Virus record (IMG/VR): IMGVR_UViG_3300049002_000009
Location: 1 to 47,574 of that record
Strand: one strand, 5' to 3'
Source: a virus
Length of the DNA stretch: 47,574 bases
In this document: positions 28,613 through 35,395 of the stretch, one piece after another
Numbering within the stretch: position 1 is the stretch's first letter
Layout: each line of letters starts with the position of its first letter
Notes under the pieces: model-generated
Databases searched by the model: none
What the model was told of the DNA's origin: nothing
Seen by the model: only the letters and a program-made list of their open reading frames with translations
Translations under genes and position numbers: made by a program

Positions 28613-29175
28613 GCGAGCGCTACAAAACGATCGTGGCGGACCCGCCGTGGAGCGTCAAGGCAGGACCACGCAGCTTGCATGCCGCAGACGACGGCTATCG
28701 CAGACAGGCTGCGAGCGGGCTTTCAACGCGCGTGTTGAAATACGACGTTCTGAGCGTCTCTCAGTTGATGACGCTCCCCGTTTCGGAACTCGCGGAGCCT
28801 TCCGCGCACCTCTACATCTGGACGATCAACGCCTACGTCGAGCAAACATACGCCATCGCTCGCGCATGGGGCTTCAAACCATCCACACTGCTCGTATGGT
28901 GCAAGAAGCCAAAAGGACGCGGACTAGGAGGACGCTACTCAACGGCGACCGAGTACGTGCTGTTCTGCCAGCGCGGCAACCATCCAAGCGATGCGCGTTG
29001 CGAACGCAACTGGTGGGAATGGCCGAGGTCCGCACACAGCGCAAAGCCCGACGCGTTCCTAGACATCGTTGAGCAAGTCAGCCCCGGCCCGTACGTCGAG
29101 TTGTTCTCTCGTCGCTGCCGTTTCGGCTGGGACTACCGCTGGCATGACGGTGACCCCGCACCCGTGGCTGCATGA
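28609..29175 (+). CDS. MT-A70-family adenine-N6 DNA methyltransferase (188 aa)
   Basis: The DPPW catalytic motif sits at residues 11-14 (IVADPPWSVK). The rest of the Rossmann-like methyltransferase follows: LYIWTINAYVEQTYAIARAW, WCKKPKGRGLGGRYSTATEY and VLFCQRGNH, with the C-terminal PYVELFSRRCRFGWDYRWHD block. Phage members methylate adenine in DNA, often to resist restriction. It is coupled by ATGA to its upstream and downstream neighbours. Confidence 0.85.
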   Translation: MSERYKTIVADPPWSVKAGPRSLHAADDGYRRQAASGLSTRVLKYDVLSVSQLMTLPVSELAEPSAHLYIWTINAYVEQTYAIARAWGFKPSTLLVWCKKPKGRGLGGRYSTATEYVLFCQRGNHPSDARCERNWWEWPRSAHSAKPDAFLDIVEQVSPGPYVELFSRRCRFGWDYRWHDGDPAPVAA

Positions 29176-29807
29176 GCGACGGTCCGCAACGCAATCTGCG
29201 TGTCGTCCAGTTCGTCAACCCAGGCACAGGCGAAGTCGTCGGGCAACACGCCGAAGATCCCCTAGCCGCAGAGCTTGAAGCATGCAAAGCGCAGTTGACG
29301 GACGCGAACCGCACCATCGTAGGGCTCGAAACGGACCTCAACGCGTGGCGCATCCGGTATCGCAAGCTCGCGGAAGACAAGGCAGCGGAGGCACGTGAGC
29401 ACTACTTGTTTCCGATCGTGGTCTTGTTGTTCAAGGGCTGGCAGGCGCACTGTAACCATCCGCGCGCACGGTTCTCAGCGGACCGCTTCTGGGCGATCGA
29501 GCCGTTCCTGACGACGAAACGGTACGGCGACACCCTGGAGGCCCGTGTAGCGCTCTGCTGCCGTGCCATAGCGGGCGCTGGCTACAACCCCGGGCGCCGG
29601 CAACGCAAGAACGGGACGTGGCAACGCTTCGATGACTGGGGCGATTCGATCTTCTACGGCGCGGGACGGTTCGAGGAGTACTGCAACAAGGCTCCGCGTG
29701 GTTGGCAGCCCGCCATGTCGCCCAAGCTACTGGACGCGATCCGGGTTGCTGAGGGCAGGGCGCGGCAGCAGACGCAACGCAAAGCAAGCGAGAGGGCAAC
29801 AGGGTGA
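29172..29807 (+). CDS. Conserved-type actinophage protein with coiled coil (211 aa)
   Basis: N-terminal SDGPQRNLRVVQFVNPGTGE leads into a coiled coil (LEACKAQLTDANRTIVGLET, about residues 37-72), then a compact C-terminal domain with RFWAIEPFLTTKRYGDTLEA and DDWGDSIFYGAGRFEEYCNK. Proteins with this tripartite layout are frequent beside replication or methyltransferase genes of actinophages. The C-terminal part has a DNA-binding-like basic tail. No function is known to me. Confidence 0.7.
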   Translation: MSDGPQRNLRVVQFVNPGTGEVVGQHAEDPLAAELEACKAQLTDANRTIVGLETDLNAWRIRYRKLAEDKAAEAREHYLFPIVVLLFKGWQAHCNHPRARFSADRFWAIEPFLTTKRYGDTLEARVALCCRAIAGAGYNPGRRQRKNGTWQRFDDWGDSIFYGAGRFEEYCNKAPRGWQPAMSPKLLDAIRVAEGRARQQTQRKASERATG

Positions 29808-30109
29808 GCGATCCAGCATGGATGCCGCCGGGGGGATGCGTTGAGGTTGAGTCTGGGGTGTTCGAGGACCCGTCCGGCAGGGTGTTTGTGGCTCCGGGGA
29901 CGTGGGCTGAGTGGTCGTTCAGGTGCCCCGTGGAGGCGAAGCGGGAGCGGGAGCTTCATAAGCGCTGGTTGCAGCACAACGGGTGGTATCAGCCAACGCT
30001 GGAGGAGTGGCGCATGTACTGCCACCGGCAGCGCGAAGTGATTGCTGAGCTGGAGGCCGCGTTGTCCTACCAGCGGTTGGAGACGATCCGGGCACGAGCA
30101 GGACTATGA
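29804..30109 (+). CDS. Hypothetical protein (101 aa)
   Basis: GTG at 29804, overlapping the upstream TGA. N-terminal beta-rich segment (VEVESGVFEDPSGRVFVAPG) and C-terminal helix (WRMYCHRQREVIAELEAALS). No transmembrane segment or catalytic motif. Function unknown. Confidence 0.68.
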   Translation: MSDPAWMPPGGCVEVESGVFEDPSGRVFVAPGTWAEWSFRCPVEAKRERELHKRWLQHNGWYQPTLEEWRMYCHRQREVIAELEAALSYQRLETIRARAGL

Positions 30110-30273
30110 ACGAGGGAGTTGAGCGCATGACGATCGGGCTTGGACAGCAGGCAACAGACGGGTTGTGGTATCGCGGTGCTCGTGTGTATGGCGGTCGTGG
30201 ATCACCGATCTTGGTACATCTGTACTGGCCTATGAACGATCCAAGGCCAGCGGTTGGTTGGTGGTTCCTATGA
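30106..30273 (+). CDS. Aromatic-rich small protein (55 aa)
   Basis: ATGA overlaps on both sides. The peptide (MNEGVERMTIGLGQQATDGL) is beta-rich with several Trp and Tyr (GLWYRGARVYGGRGSPILVH). A compact beta fold is likely. No family was recognised. Confidence 0.6.
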   Translation: MNEGVERMTIGLGQQATDGLWYRGARVYGGRGSPILVHLYWPMNDPRPAVGWWFL

Positions 30274-30482
30274 CTGCTCAGGTGATATGCCGCGAGCTTG
30301 CACGATGCAACGGTGGACCGGGGCTCACAGCTGATGAGCTAGCGGACCGCCTAGGGCATCCGCGCGCGGTGATCCGGCAGGAGATGGCGGGCCTCGTGCT
30401 CCGCAAGAAGGTATGCACGATCGACAGGGCAGGCAGGTACAAGATGGGGCCGCCACCTAGGTCGCTGTTTGAGGTGTCGTGA
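30270..30482 (+). CDS. Winged-helix DNA-binding protein (70 aa)
   Basis: Residues 18-44 (LTADELADRLGHPRAVIRQE and following) form an HTH, and VLRKKVCTIDRAGRYKM is a wing. This is the layout of small MarR- or LexA-like winged-helix proteins. It lies just upstream of the operator-containing promoter at 30673, so autoregulation is possible. Confidence 0.65.
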   Translation: MTAQVICRELARCNGGPGLTADELADRLGHPRAVIRQEMAGLVLRKKVCTIDRAGRYKMGPPPRSLFEVS

Positions 30483-30673
30483 TGGTCTGCGACCGGTGCG
30501 ACGGGGAGGGCAGCTACATGCGTCTCGCGGACTGCACGACGACGGGCCCGGACTGTGCTTGCAACGGGCCTCGCGTGGACGTGGATCCGTGCGAGGTGTG
30601 CGGTGGGTCGGGGGAGTTGACGCCCGAGCGTGCTGTGTCGCGTGAGGCGTTGCCGTGGTACGAACGCAGCTAG
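30479..30673 (+). CDS. DnaJ-type zinc-ribbon protein (64 aa)
   Basis: GTG at 30479 or ATG at 30482. Cysteine motifs CDRCDGEGSYM and CEVCGGSGEL (near residues 4-10 and 39-44), with an additional CACNGP, make a DnaJ-like zinc ribbon. It is the last gene before the site B promoter. Confidence 0.7.
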   Translation: MMVCDRCDGEGSYMRLADCTTTGPDCACNGPRVDVDPCEVCGGSGELTPERAVSREALPWYERS

Positions 30674-30712
30674 TCAAGCCTGCTTGCATTCTGGGTTGAG
30701 GGAGCGTAGGCT
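30673..30712 (+). promoter_or_regulatory. Rightward promoter with palindromic operator (site B)
   Basis: TTGCAT (30684-30689) and TAGGCT (30707-30712) are 17 bases apart. The palindrome GTCAAGC-CT-GCTTGCA (30673-30687) overlaps the -35, matching sites A and C. GTACCCCA follows at 30722-30729, and then a GAAGGGAG binding site precedes the ATG at 30748. The upstream operon appears to read through into this point. Confidence 0.72.
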
Positions 30713-30747
30713 GTAAGACACGTACCCCAGTTGAAGGGAGCAACACA

Positions 30748-31017
30748 ATGGAGATCGACAAGCAGCCGACTGGGCTTGAGCCCGGTGCACCATGGCGACA
30801 CGTCAACCGTCACGGAGTGGCACGGCGCTACACCGTGGATCGCACGGCGCTGGGACCTCCTGGTAGGGCTGTCTTTCTGACGTGCCTTGAGCCGCGCCAC
30901 GCGCCCGTTGAGGGTTACGTCGGTGGTTTGGCCCATGAGGCACGAGTACTTGCCACGAGTCTTCATCAGCGCCCGAGCGAAGGACGGGACGGCTGGCTTC
31001 CGGGACATACGTCATGA
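30748..31017 (+). CDS. Hypothetical protein, first gene of the site B unit (89 aa)
   Basis: ATG at 30748 after GAAGGGAG. The protein (MEIDKQPTGLEPGAPWRHVN) is rich in His, Arg and Pro with a beta-rich centre (VARRYTVDRTALGPPGRAVF). No family was recognised. Confidence 0.68.
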   Translation: MEIDKQPTGLEPGAPWRHVNRHGVARRYTVDRTALGPPGRAVFLTCLEPRHAPVEGYVGGLAHEARVLATSLHQRPSEGRDGWLPGHTS

Positions 31018-31142
31018 CTCGCTCACACAACCTCCTTAGCCAAGTCGCGCCGCGCATAGCGCGGGCCCGCAAACAACTCACGGTGCGCCCCGTCCCGCGC
31101 GCGGACAGGCTCGCACGCGAACTCAAGGACAGGCGCGGATGA
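31014..31142 (+). CDS. Basic helical mini-protein (42 aa)
   Basis: ATGA overlaps at both ends. The peptide (MTRSHNLLSQVAPRIARARK) ends RADRLARELKDRRG. Predicted nucleic-acid-binding or RNA-polymerase-binding peptide; inferred only. Confidence 0.55.
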   Translation: MTRSHNLLSQVAPRIARARKQLTVRPVPRADRLARELKDRRG

Positions 31143-31348
31143 ACGACGTTTATCAGAACGTCAGCACGCTTGGCTACGGAGAGTTAACCGCTGAGGTTTG
31201 GGAGATCGGCACTCCACGTTCCCGTGTAAAGCAGGCCGTTGATACGGCCCATGCGCAGAACATGAGTGGTGCGCATCGCAGCGGGTTTTGCGAGGCGTGC
31301 GCGGATCGATACGTGGCCGCCTGCCACGAGTTTTACACCGATGCCTGA
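31139..31348 (+). CDS. Hypothetical protein with C-x2-C and H-rich C terminus (69 aa)
   Basis: Sequence MNDVYQNVSTLGYGELTAEV, then HRSGFCEACADRYVAACHEF. The CEAC...C-H set could bind zinc. It overlaps the endonuclease VII-like gene by eight bases. Confidence 0.62.
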   Translation: MNDVYQNVSTLGYGELTAEVWEIGTPRSRVKQAVDTAHAQNMSGAHRSGFCEACADRYVAACHEFYTDA

Positions 31349-31757
31349 GCGTATGTGGACATGCAAGCGTGTCCAGTCAGGCGTGCAGTGCGCTGCGAGC
31401 AACCCCGCACGCAAACGCAACTGCACACGCTGCGGGAAACCCAGGCAGCGGCGGGAAACCAGCAAAACCCGGCACATGCAGGTCTTACGCGACCTTAGCT
31501 ATGAGGAGTGCGTGCGGATCAACGGGGGGGAGCACTGCGGCATCTGCGGCGCTGGCCCGGTGAGCAAGCGGCTGCAACGCGACCACGAACACAAGGGCAA
31601 GGGGGCGCTGCGTGGACTGCTCTGCTACCGCTGCAACATCGCCCTGCCGGACTACGTGACGCTGGAATGGATGTACACCGCTGTCAAGTACCTAGAACGT
31701 TTTGAGCAACGAAGGGAAGCGGATGCAAACGGTGGAGATCATGGTCGCGGGACGTAA
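31341..31757 (+). CDS. Endonuclease VII-type HNH nuclease with N-terminal zinc knuckle (138 aa)
   Basis: ATG at 31341. The recombination endonuclease VII core is clear: CGIC (residues 66-69), LQRDHEHKGKGALRGLLCYR (DH at 81-82) and CYRCN (95-99). An extra N-terminal finger WTCKRVQSGVQC...CTRCGKPR (C8, C17, C28, C31) is RanBP2-like. Such nucleases resolve branched DNA before packaging or act as homing nucleases. Confidence 0.85.
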   Translation: MPERMWTCKRVQSGVQCAASNPARKRNCTRCGKPRQRRETSKTRHMQVLRDLSYEECVRINGGEHCGICGAGPVSKRLQRDHEHKGKGALRGLLCYRCNIALPDYVTLEWMYTAVKYLERFEQRREADANGGDHGRGT

Positions 31758-32391
31758 CGTGCGACGCGTCACGGAAGACGAAAAGGCCGTGATGCGCCGC
31801 CTACGCGACGAAGACAACGAATCGTATGAGGAGATCGCGAATAAGACCGGGCGCACCATCTCCTGCGTGTACAGGTACCTCAACGGCCGCAAACCAAAGC
31901 GCAAACGACCACAGAAACCGAAGCTGAAAATCGTGCGCACCGAACCGCCACCCATAAGGATCCCGTCCCGCCGCACGTTTGCGGCCCCGGACAGCCGGGC
32001 CGGCGACATTGAGGCCGCGCCGCTCCTCAGAGCGTCGTTGATGGAAGCCCTACGGTTGACGGGTACCCTTGCGCATGGTCGCGGGATCGTGGCGCAGCGC
32101 GCGGGGGTGAGCGTCCGGTCGTTCTTCGCGTGGCAGACGGGGGAGCGGACACACACGACACTCGATACGGCGGACAGGTTGCTCCTCGCGATCGAGCGTA
32201 ACTGGTGGGAGGTGTATGACCCGCAGACCAACCCGCCCGGGTTGTTCAAGCCACGCCGCTGCGATGACGTGCTCGCGTGGCTTGATGTGGTGGACCGTGC
32301 GTCCCGGTTGTGGGATGGGGAGGTTCTCTTGGGCCCGGATGACCCGGTGCTGGAGGCTGAGCGCGTCGCGGCACTGGAATGGGCAGCATGA
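31723..32391 (+). CDS. HTH protein with two putative DNA-binding modules (222 aa)
   Basis: I start at ATG 31723 because GAAGGGAA precedes it; an in-frame TTG at 31702 has none. N-terminal HTH: SYEEIANKTGRTISCVYRYL (resolvase-like). A basic linker KPKRKRPQKPKLKIVR follows. A second HTH lies near residues 110-155 (GIVAQRAGVSVRSFFAWQTG). The C terminus is acidic. Candidate regulator, perhaps the one that binds the GTCAAGC palindrome; not testable from sequence. Confidence 0.72.
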   Translation: MQTVEIMVAGRNVRRVTEDEKAVMRRLRDEDNESYEEIANKTGRTISCVYRYLNGRKPKRKRPQKPKLKIVRTEPPPIRIPSRRTFAAPDSRAGDIEAAPLLRASLMEALRLTGTLAHGRGIVAQRAGVSVRSFFAWQTGERTHTTLDTADRLLLAIERNWWEVYDPQTNPPGLFKPRRCDDVLAWLDVVDRASRLWDGEVLLGPDDPVLEAERVAALEWAA

Positions 32392-32576
32392 CCCTGCTTA
32401 GGCGCGGCTACGTCCAAATCGAGGACGGCGATGGTGCTCGTGGCGAGGCCATCGCCATTCGTGACGGCGATGCAACGGTGCTGCTCTCCCCCGACGATTT
32501 GCGTTGGCTGTGCCTTGTTGCTGGGCCCGCCCTCCTGAACGAGCTAGGCAAGGAGGCCACCCGTGGCAACGATTGA
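32388..32576 (+). CDS. Small beta-strand protein (62 aa)
   Basis: ATG at 32388 overlaps the upstream stop (ATGA). MTLLRRGYVQIEDGDGARGE and VLLSPDDLRWLCLVAGPALL suggest a beta-hairpin plus helix. Overlaps the next gene by 14 bases. Function unknown. Confidence 0.62.
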   Translation: MTLLRRGYVQIEDGDGARGEAIAIRDGDATVLLSPDDLRWLCLVAGPALLNELGKEATRGND

Positions 32577-33027
32577 CAGGACCCCCCAGGCAGCAAACCA
32601 CCGACGCCAACGAGCAGCACACCTACGCCGCGGCGGGTACAGCAACACGCGGATCGCTGAGGAGATCGGGGTTGACCGCAGCGTCGTGTACCGCTGGCTA
32701 GGCCCCACACCCGCGGAGCTACGTGTTCGCTGGCACTCCAAGGAAACGCGGGACAAGGCTGCACGATTGCGCAAGGAGGGGTTGAACAACGCACGGATCG
32801 CGAAGAAGCTGGGTGTTGGGGAGCGCACAGTCTGGGACTGGATCGGCTCGACCCCAACCGCGCTGCGGTCCAACCGCGACTACTCGCGGACGAACCTGCC
32901 GGATCGCGCCCTGCACCTCAGGCAGTGTGGTTACAGCGTTCGTGAGGCCGCGGCGCACATGGGGATCCCGGTGTCCACGGTCGGGCAGTGGGTGAAGGGG
33001 TACGGGCGCTATGGACTCCTCGACTGA
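32563..33027 (+). CDS. Triple helix-turn-helix protein (154 aa)
   Basis: GTG at 32563 preceded by AAGGAGG. Three tandem HTH units are visible: GGYSNTRIAEEIGVDRSVVY (about residues 24-43), EGLNNARIAKKLGVGERTVW (about 72-91), and CGYSVREAAAHMGIPVSTVG (about 126-145). Each is homeodomain- or transposase-like. The protein is basic and probably binds DNA at repeated half-sites. Confidence 0.82.
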   Translation: MATIDRTPQAANHRRQRAAHLRRGGYSNTRIAEEIGVDRSVVYRWLGPTPAELRVRWHSKETRDKAARLRKEGLNNARIAKKLGVGERTVWDWIGSTPTALRSNRDYSRTNLPDRALHLRQCGYSVREAAAHMGIPVSTVGQWVKGYGRYGLLD

Positions 33028-33403
33028 GCTGGCTCTCGTGCGCGAACTCCGCTACGTGGACGGCCTGACGTGCGGTGCCGTCGCTGCACGCATCGGACGA
33101 TCCGACAGGTACGTGCAACGTCTCGCCCCTGGACGCCCCGGCAAGATCGACAACACACTGATACGCGAAGCGTTCCTACGATCCGGGTGCAGCGCTCACG
33201 AGGTAGCACGCGATCTCGATTGGTACGGGGGTGGCAAGCTCGATGGTACGCGCGTGAAGCAAACTCTGGGGCTCGTTGAGACTGTAGGTGGTCACGGCCA
33301 ACGGTACCGTCAGTACCGTCGCCTGATCGACGCAGAGACGGCCAGTCTGATCGCGGAAGCCATCGGCGTAGCACCCTGGGAAGTCGGCTGCCGAGATGAC
33401 TAG
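33011..33403 (+). CDS. Helix-turn-helix protein (130 aa)
   Basis: Overlaps the upstream gene by 17 bases. GLTCGAVAARIGRSDRYVQR forms an HTH near residues 18-37; a second weak one is SGCSAHEVARDLDWYG near residues 58-73. The protein is basic with a C-terminal helix. Part of a three-gene cluster of likely regulators. Confidence 0.7.
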   Translation: MDSSTELALVRELRYVDGLTCGAVAARIGRSDRYVQRLAPGRPGKIDNTLIREAFLRSGCSAHEVARDLDWYGGGKLDGTRVKQTLGLVETVGGHGQRYRQYRRLIDAETASLIAEAIGVAPWEVGCRDD

Positions 33404-33409
33404 GCCGGC

Positions 33410-33943
33410 GTGAATACGCCCGCGCATCTCTCCATTGGTGCGGCGGCAACTCTGGGGCTGTGCGCGGCGGTGTCCGTGAGCCCGGTGTTTGCTGCGGGCG
33501 CTGGGTTGGCGTCGCTTGTGGGGTCGCGTGCCCCGGACTGGGACATCAAGCTAGAGAAGCTACGTCGCGGACTCGCGAAGCTGTGGATCATTGGGCGTCC
33601 GCTCAGGGGCCTGCACCTACGGCACAGGGGCCCGACGCACTATCTGGTGTCCTGGGCCTTGGTGACCGCGCTGTGTGGCTTAGGAGCGTTCCTAGCGTGG
33701 TCTGCCACGGCGCTGCCGGTACTCACTGGCGTTGGCTGCGGCTACCTCGCGCACTTGCTCGCGGATGGGTGCACGATCAGGGGTGTCCCGTACTTCGGGC
33801 CGTGGAACAAGCGCTGCGTCAACCTGTTCGGGCCACGCGTGAGCCGATATATGAGCCACGGTGGCGAGGACCTCTGCGGACTGGTCGCGGTGTTGCTCGC
33901 CGTCGTGTTCGTTGCATTGATCCTCCCCATGTCTTACACTTGA
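33410..33943 (+). CDS. YdjM-like membrane-bound metal-dependent hydrolase (177 aa)
   Basis: GTG start (MNTPAHLSIGAAATLGLCAA). Pattern of the YdjM/DUF457 family: HLSIGAA at the start, GLHLRHRGPTHYLVSWALV, and GYLAHLLADGCTIRGVPYFG. Several transmembrane segments are evident (VLTGVGCGYLAHLLADG; VAVLLAVVFVALILPM). The conserved His and Asp residues bind metal. E. coli YdjM is LexA-regulated. Its role in a phage is unknown. Confidence 0.78.
   Translation: MNTPAHLSIGAAATLGLCAAVSVSPVFAAGAGLASLVGSRAPDWDIKLEKLRRGLAKLWIIGRPLRGLHLRHRGPTHYLVSWALVTALCGLGAFLAWSATALPVLTGVGCGYLAHLLADGCTIRGVPYFGPWNKRCVNLFGPRVSRYMSHGGEDLCGLVAVLLAVVFVALILPMSYT
33912..33940 (+). promoter_or_regulatory. Promoter within the end of the YdjM-like gene
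   Basis: TTGCAT (33912-33917) and TACACT (33935-33940) are 17 bases apart; the ATG of the next gene starts seven bases after the -10 box, predicting a leaderless message. It would give the 33947 unit separate expression from the long upstream operon. Confidence 0.65.
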
Positions 33944-33946
33944 GGG

Positions 33947-34195
33947 ATGTGCACAATGTCCTCATATCTTGACGGACCTTGGAGCTGCGGATCGTACGCG
34001 TGCCCCAAGGATAAAACCTGTACTGCGGTCCAACGGAACATCGCTGAACGTGTGTGGCTAGCGCAGCGCACAGCCGAAAACGCTTGGCTTGAGCACTACG
34101 GCTTGCCAACGCTTACCATTGGTAACGCCCGCGACGGGACGTGGGGCTGTGGACACGTTCGTCAGCACATCCCAGCATGGGAACCAACTGCGTGA
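33947..34195 (+). CDS. Cysteine-containing protein with leaderless start (82 aa)
   Basis: ATG at 33947 follows the 33912 promoter by six bases. Sequence MCTMSSYLDGPWSCGSYACP, then RVWLAQRTAENAWLEHYGLP and a C-G-H-V turn (WGCGHVRQHIP). A small zinc or redox site is possible. Leads a four-gene set to 34842. Confidence 0.68.
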   Translation: MCTMSSYLDGPWSCGSYACPKDKTCTAVQRNIAERVWLAQRTAENAWLEHYGLPTLTIGNARDGTWGCGHVRQHIPAWEPTA

Positions 34196-34380
34196 CTTCT
34201 TCGCGTACCACGTCCCTGTCCGTCCGGCTGCCCAACGACCTACACGCATGGCTCAAGGCCGAAGCGAAACGCAGGGGCATCCCCATGTCCTGGGTCGTCA
34301 CGCAGGCAGTAACAACACAACGCAGGCATGACGCCGAACACAACGAAACAACCCGAGAGGCAGATGATGGCGATACTTGA
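34192..34380 (+). CDS. Ribbon-helix-helix (CopG-like) DNA-binding protein (62 aa)
   Basis: GTG at 34192 overlaps the upstream TGA. TTSLSVRLPNDLHAWLKAEA is the beta-strand and helix of an RHH fold, and KRRGIPMSWVVTQAVTTQRR the second helix. RHH proteins bind as dimers through the strand. Candidate autoregulator. Confidence 0.78.
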   Translation: MTSSRTTSLSVRLPNDLHAWLKAEAKRRGIPMSWVVTQAVTTQRRHDAEHNETTREADDGDT

Positions 34381-34687
34381 GGATGAGCACACGGACGCGG
34401 CCACACACGACATCCCGGACGCACTCACACCACCGACGCGGCAATCCCCCGGACCCATGCTCCACGACGTATACCAAGAACTGGAGGGTGGCACACTGGA
34501 GCCGATCGCGTCTGCCGTGGAAGTCAAGGCGCGCGGCCTTGCTGGTCGCCAAGAGGCCATCACGAAGGGGACCGCGGACCTAGACGAGCATGCGCGGTAC
34601 GGCACGTTTCGGGTTGTGAAGCACGGCGAAATGAGCGACCCGATCACAAGAGCGCAGAAAACCGAACCCGTGGACGTATGGTCATGA
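34364..34687 (+). CDS. Hypothetical protein (107 aa)
   Basis: ATG at 34364 or 34367 after GAGAGG. The N terminus is acidic and disorder-prone (EDEHTDAATHDIPDALTPPT), followed by a helical domain (MLHDVYQELEGGTLEPIASA, KARGLAGRQEAITKGTADLD). Similar chaperone-like proteins occur in phage early regions; no family was recognised. Confidence 0.66.
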   Translation: MMAILEDEHTDAATHDIPDALTPPTRQSPGPMLHDVYQELEGGTLEPIASAVEVKARGLAGRQEAITKGTADLDEHARYGTFRVVKHGEMSDPITRAQKTEPVDVWS

Positions 34688-34842
34688 GCGAGCCTGTCAA
34701 GGATTGCCCGTTGGATCACATGGAGGCAAACGTTGATCCGCTCGACCGCACACCCGACCTGTATGCCCGTCTCATGGCTAAATGTCCCCACGGATGCGAA
34801 TCCGACTCGGACTGTCTTGGACACGGAAGGTATCGGTCCTAG
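34684..34842 (+). CDS. Small Cys-rich protein ending the rightward operon (52 aa)
   Basis: ATGA overlap at 34684. Peptide MSEPVKDCPLDHMEANVDPL includes CPLDH, CPHGC and DCLGHG (four Cys plus His), a possible zinc site. The GC-rich terminator hairpin at 34848 follows directly. Confidence 0.66.
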   Translation: MSEPVKDCPLDHMEANVDPLDRTPDLYARLMAKCPHGCESDSDCLGHGRYRS

Positions 34843-34847
34843 AACGA

Positions 34848-34875
34848 CGGAGCCCCGCGCGATGGCGGGGCTCCG
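34848..34875. terminator. Bidirectional terminator hairpin
   Basis: CGGAGCCCCGC (34848-34858) pairs exactly with GCGGGGCTCCG (34865-34875), an 11-base-pair stem with a six-base loop. It sits between the last rightward early gene (stop at 34842) and the end of the leftward HNH gene (stop at 34904), so it can terminate both. No T-run is present. Confidence 0.78.
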
Positions 34876-34903
34876 AGGCACTGATCCAGCGCAGGCACGT
34901 ACC

Positions 34904-35395
34904 TTAGCGATCCTCGTTCGTGAAGGGCATATGCCGAAGCCTGAAGGTCCGTGTGGCAGCCGCACATTCCTCCTCGTCATCGAACAGGCCGAGGTAATGC
35001 AAAGCTCCATTGAGGCGCACCTGTGCCTTCCACTTCCCGACCTTGGCTTGGAACGACACTCCCCGATGCTGGGATGATGTGTTCGGCTGGGCACTCGTGT
35101 TCTGGCAGTTCTGGGATGCCGTGACTGGACGGAGATTTGCTCGCCTGTTGTCCATCGTGTTCCCGTTGATGTGGTCTCCCTGTAGGTCTTCGGGAAGATC
35201 CATCAGAAGGCGATGCAGGTATTGTGTTCTACCGTCGATCCGAGTCGCTGGGTAACCGCGTCCCTTGCCAGCGAGGCACCATCTGTGGCGACGTACCAGA
35301 TCGCGGTCGCGGGCGTCTACGAACGCGTACGTTCGTACGTTCCCATTGCGGGTGCGTAGGGGGATCAACTCATGTCCAATGAGGCCTGTGTACAT
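34904..35395 (-). CDS. HNH homing endonuclease with AP2-like domain (163 aa)
   Basis: ATG at 35395 shares a TGATG with the amidase stop. N-terminal strand region (NVRTYAFVDARDRDLVRRHR), then the HNH core TQYLHRLLMDL (H61), GDHINGNTMDNRRANLRPVT (D74-H75 and N residues). The C-terminal domain (QHRGVSFQAKVGKWKAQVRL and HYLGLFDDEEECAAA, residues 110-147) is the AP2 DNA-binding repeat. This fusion is a common free-standing homing nuclease, here inserted behind the endolysin. Confidence 0.9.
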   Translation of the reverse strand: MYTGLIGHELIPLRTRNGNVRTYAFVDARDRDLVRRHRWCLAGKGRGYPATRIDGRTQYLHRLLMDLPEDLQGDHINGNTMDNRRANLRPVTASQNCQNTSAQPNTSSQHRGVSFQAKVGKWKAQVRLNGALHYLGLFDDEEECAAATRTFRLRHMPFTNEDR

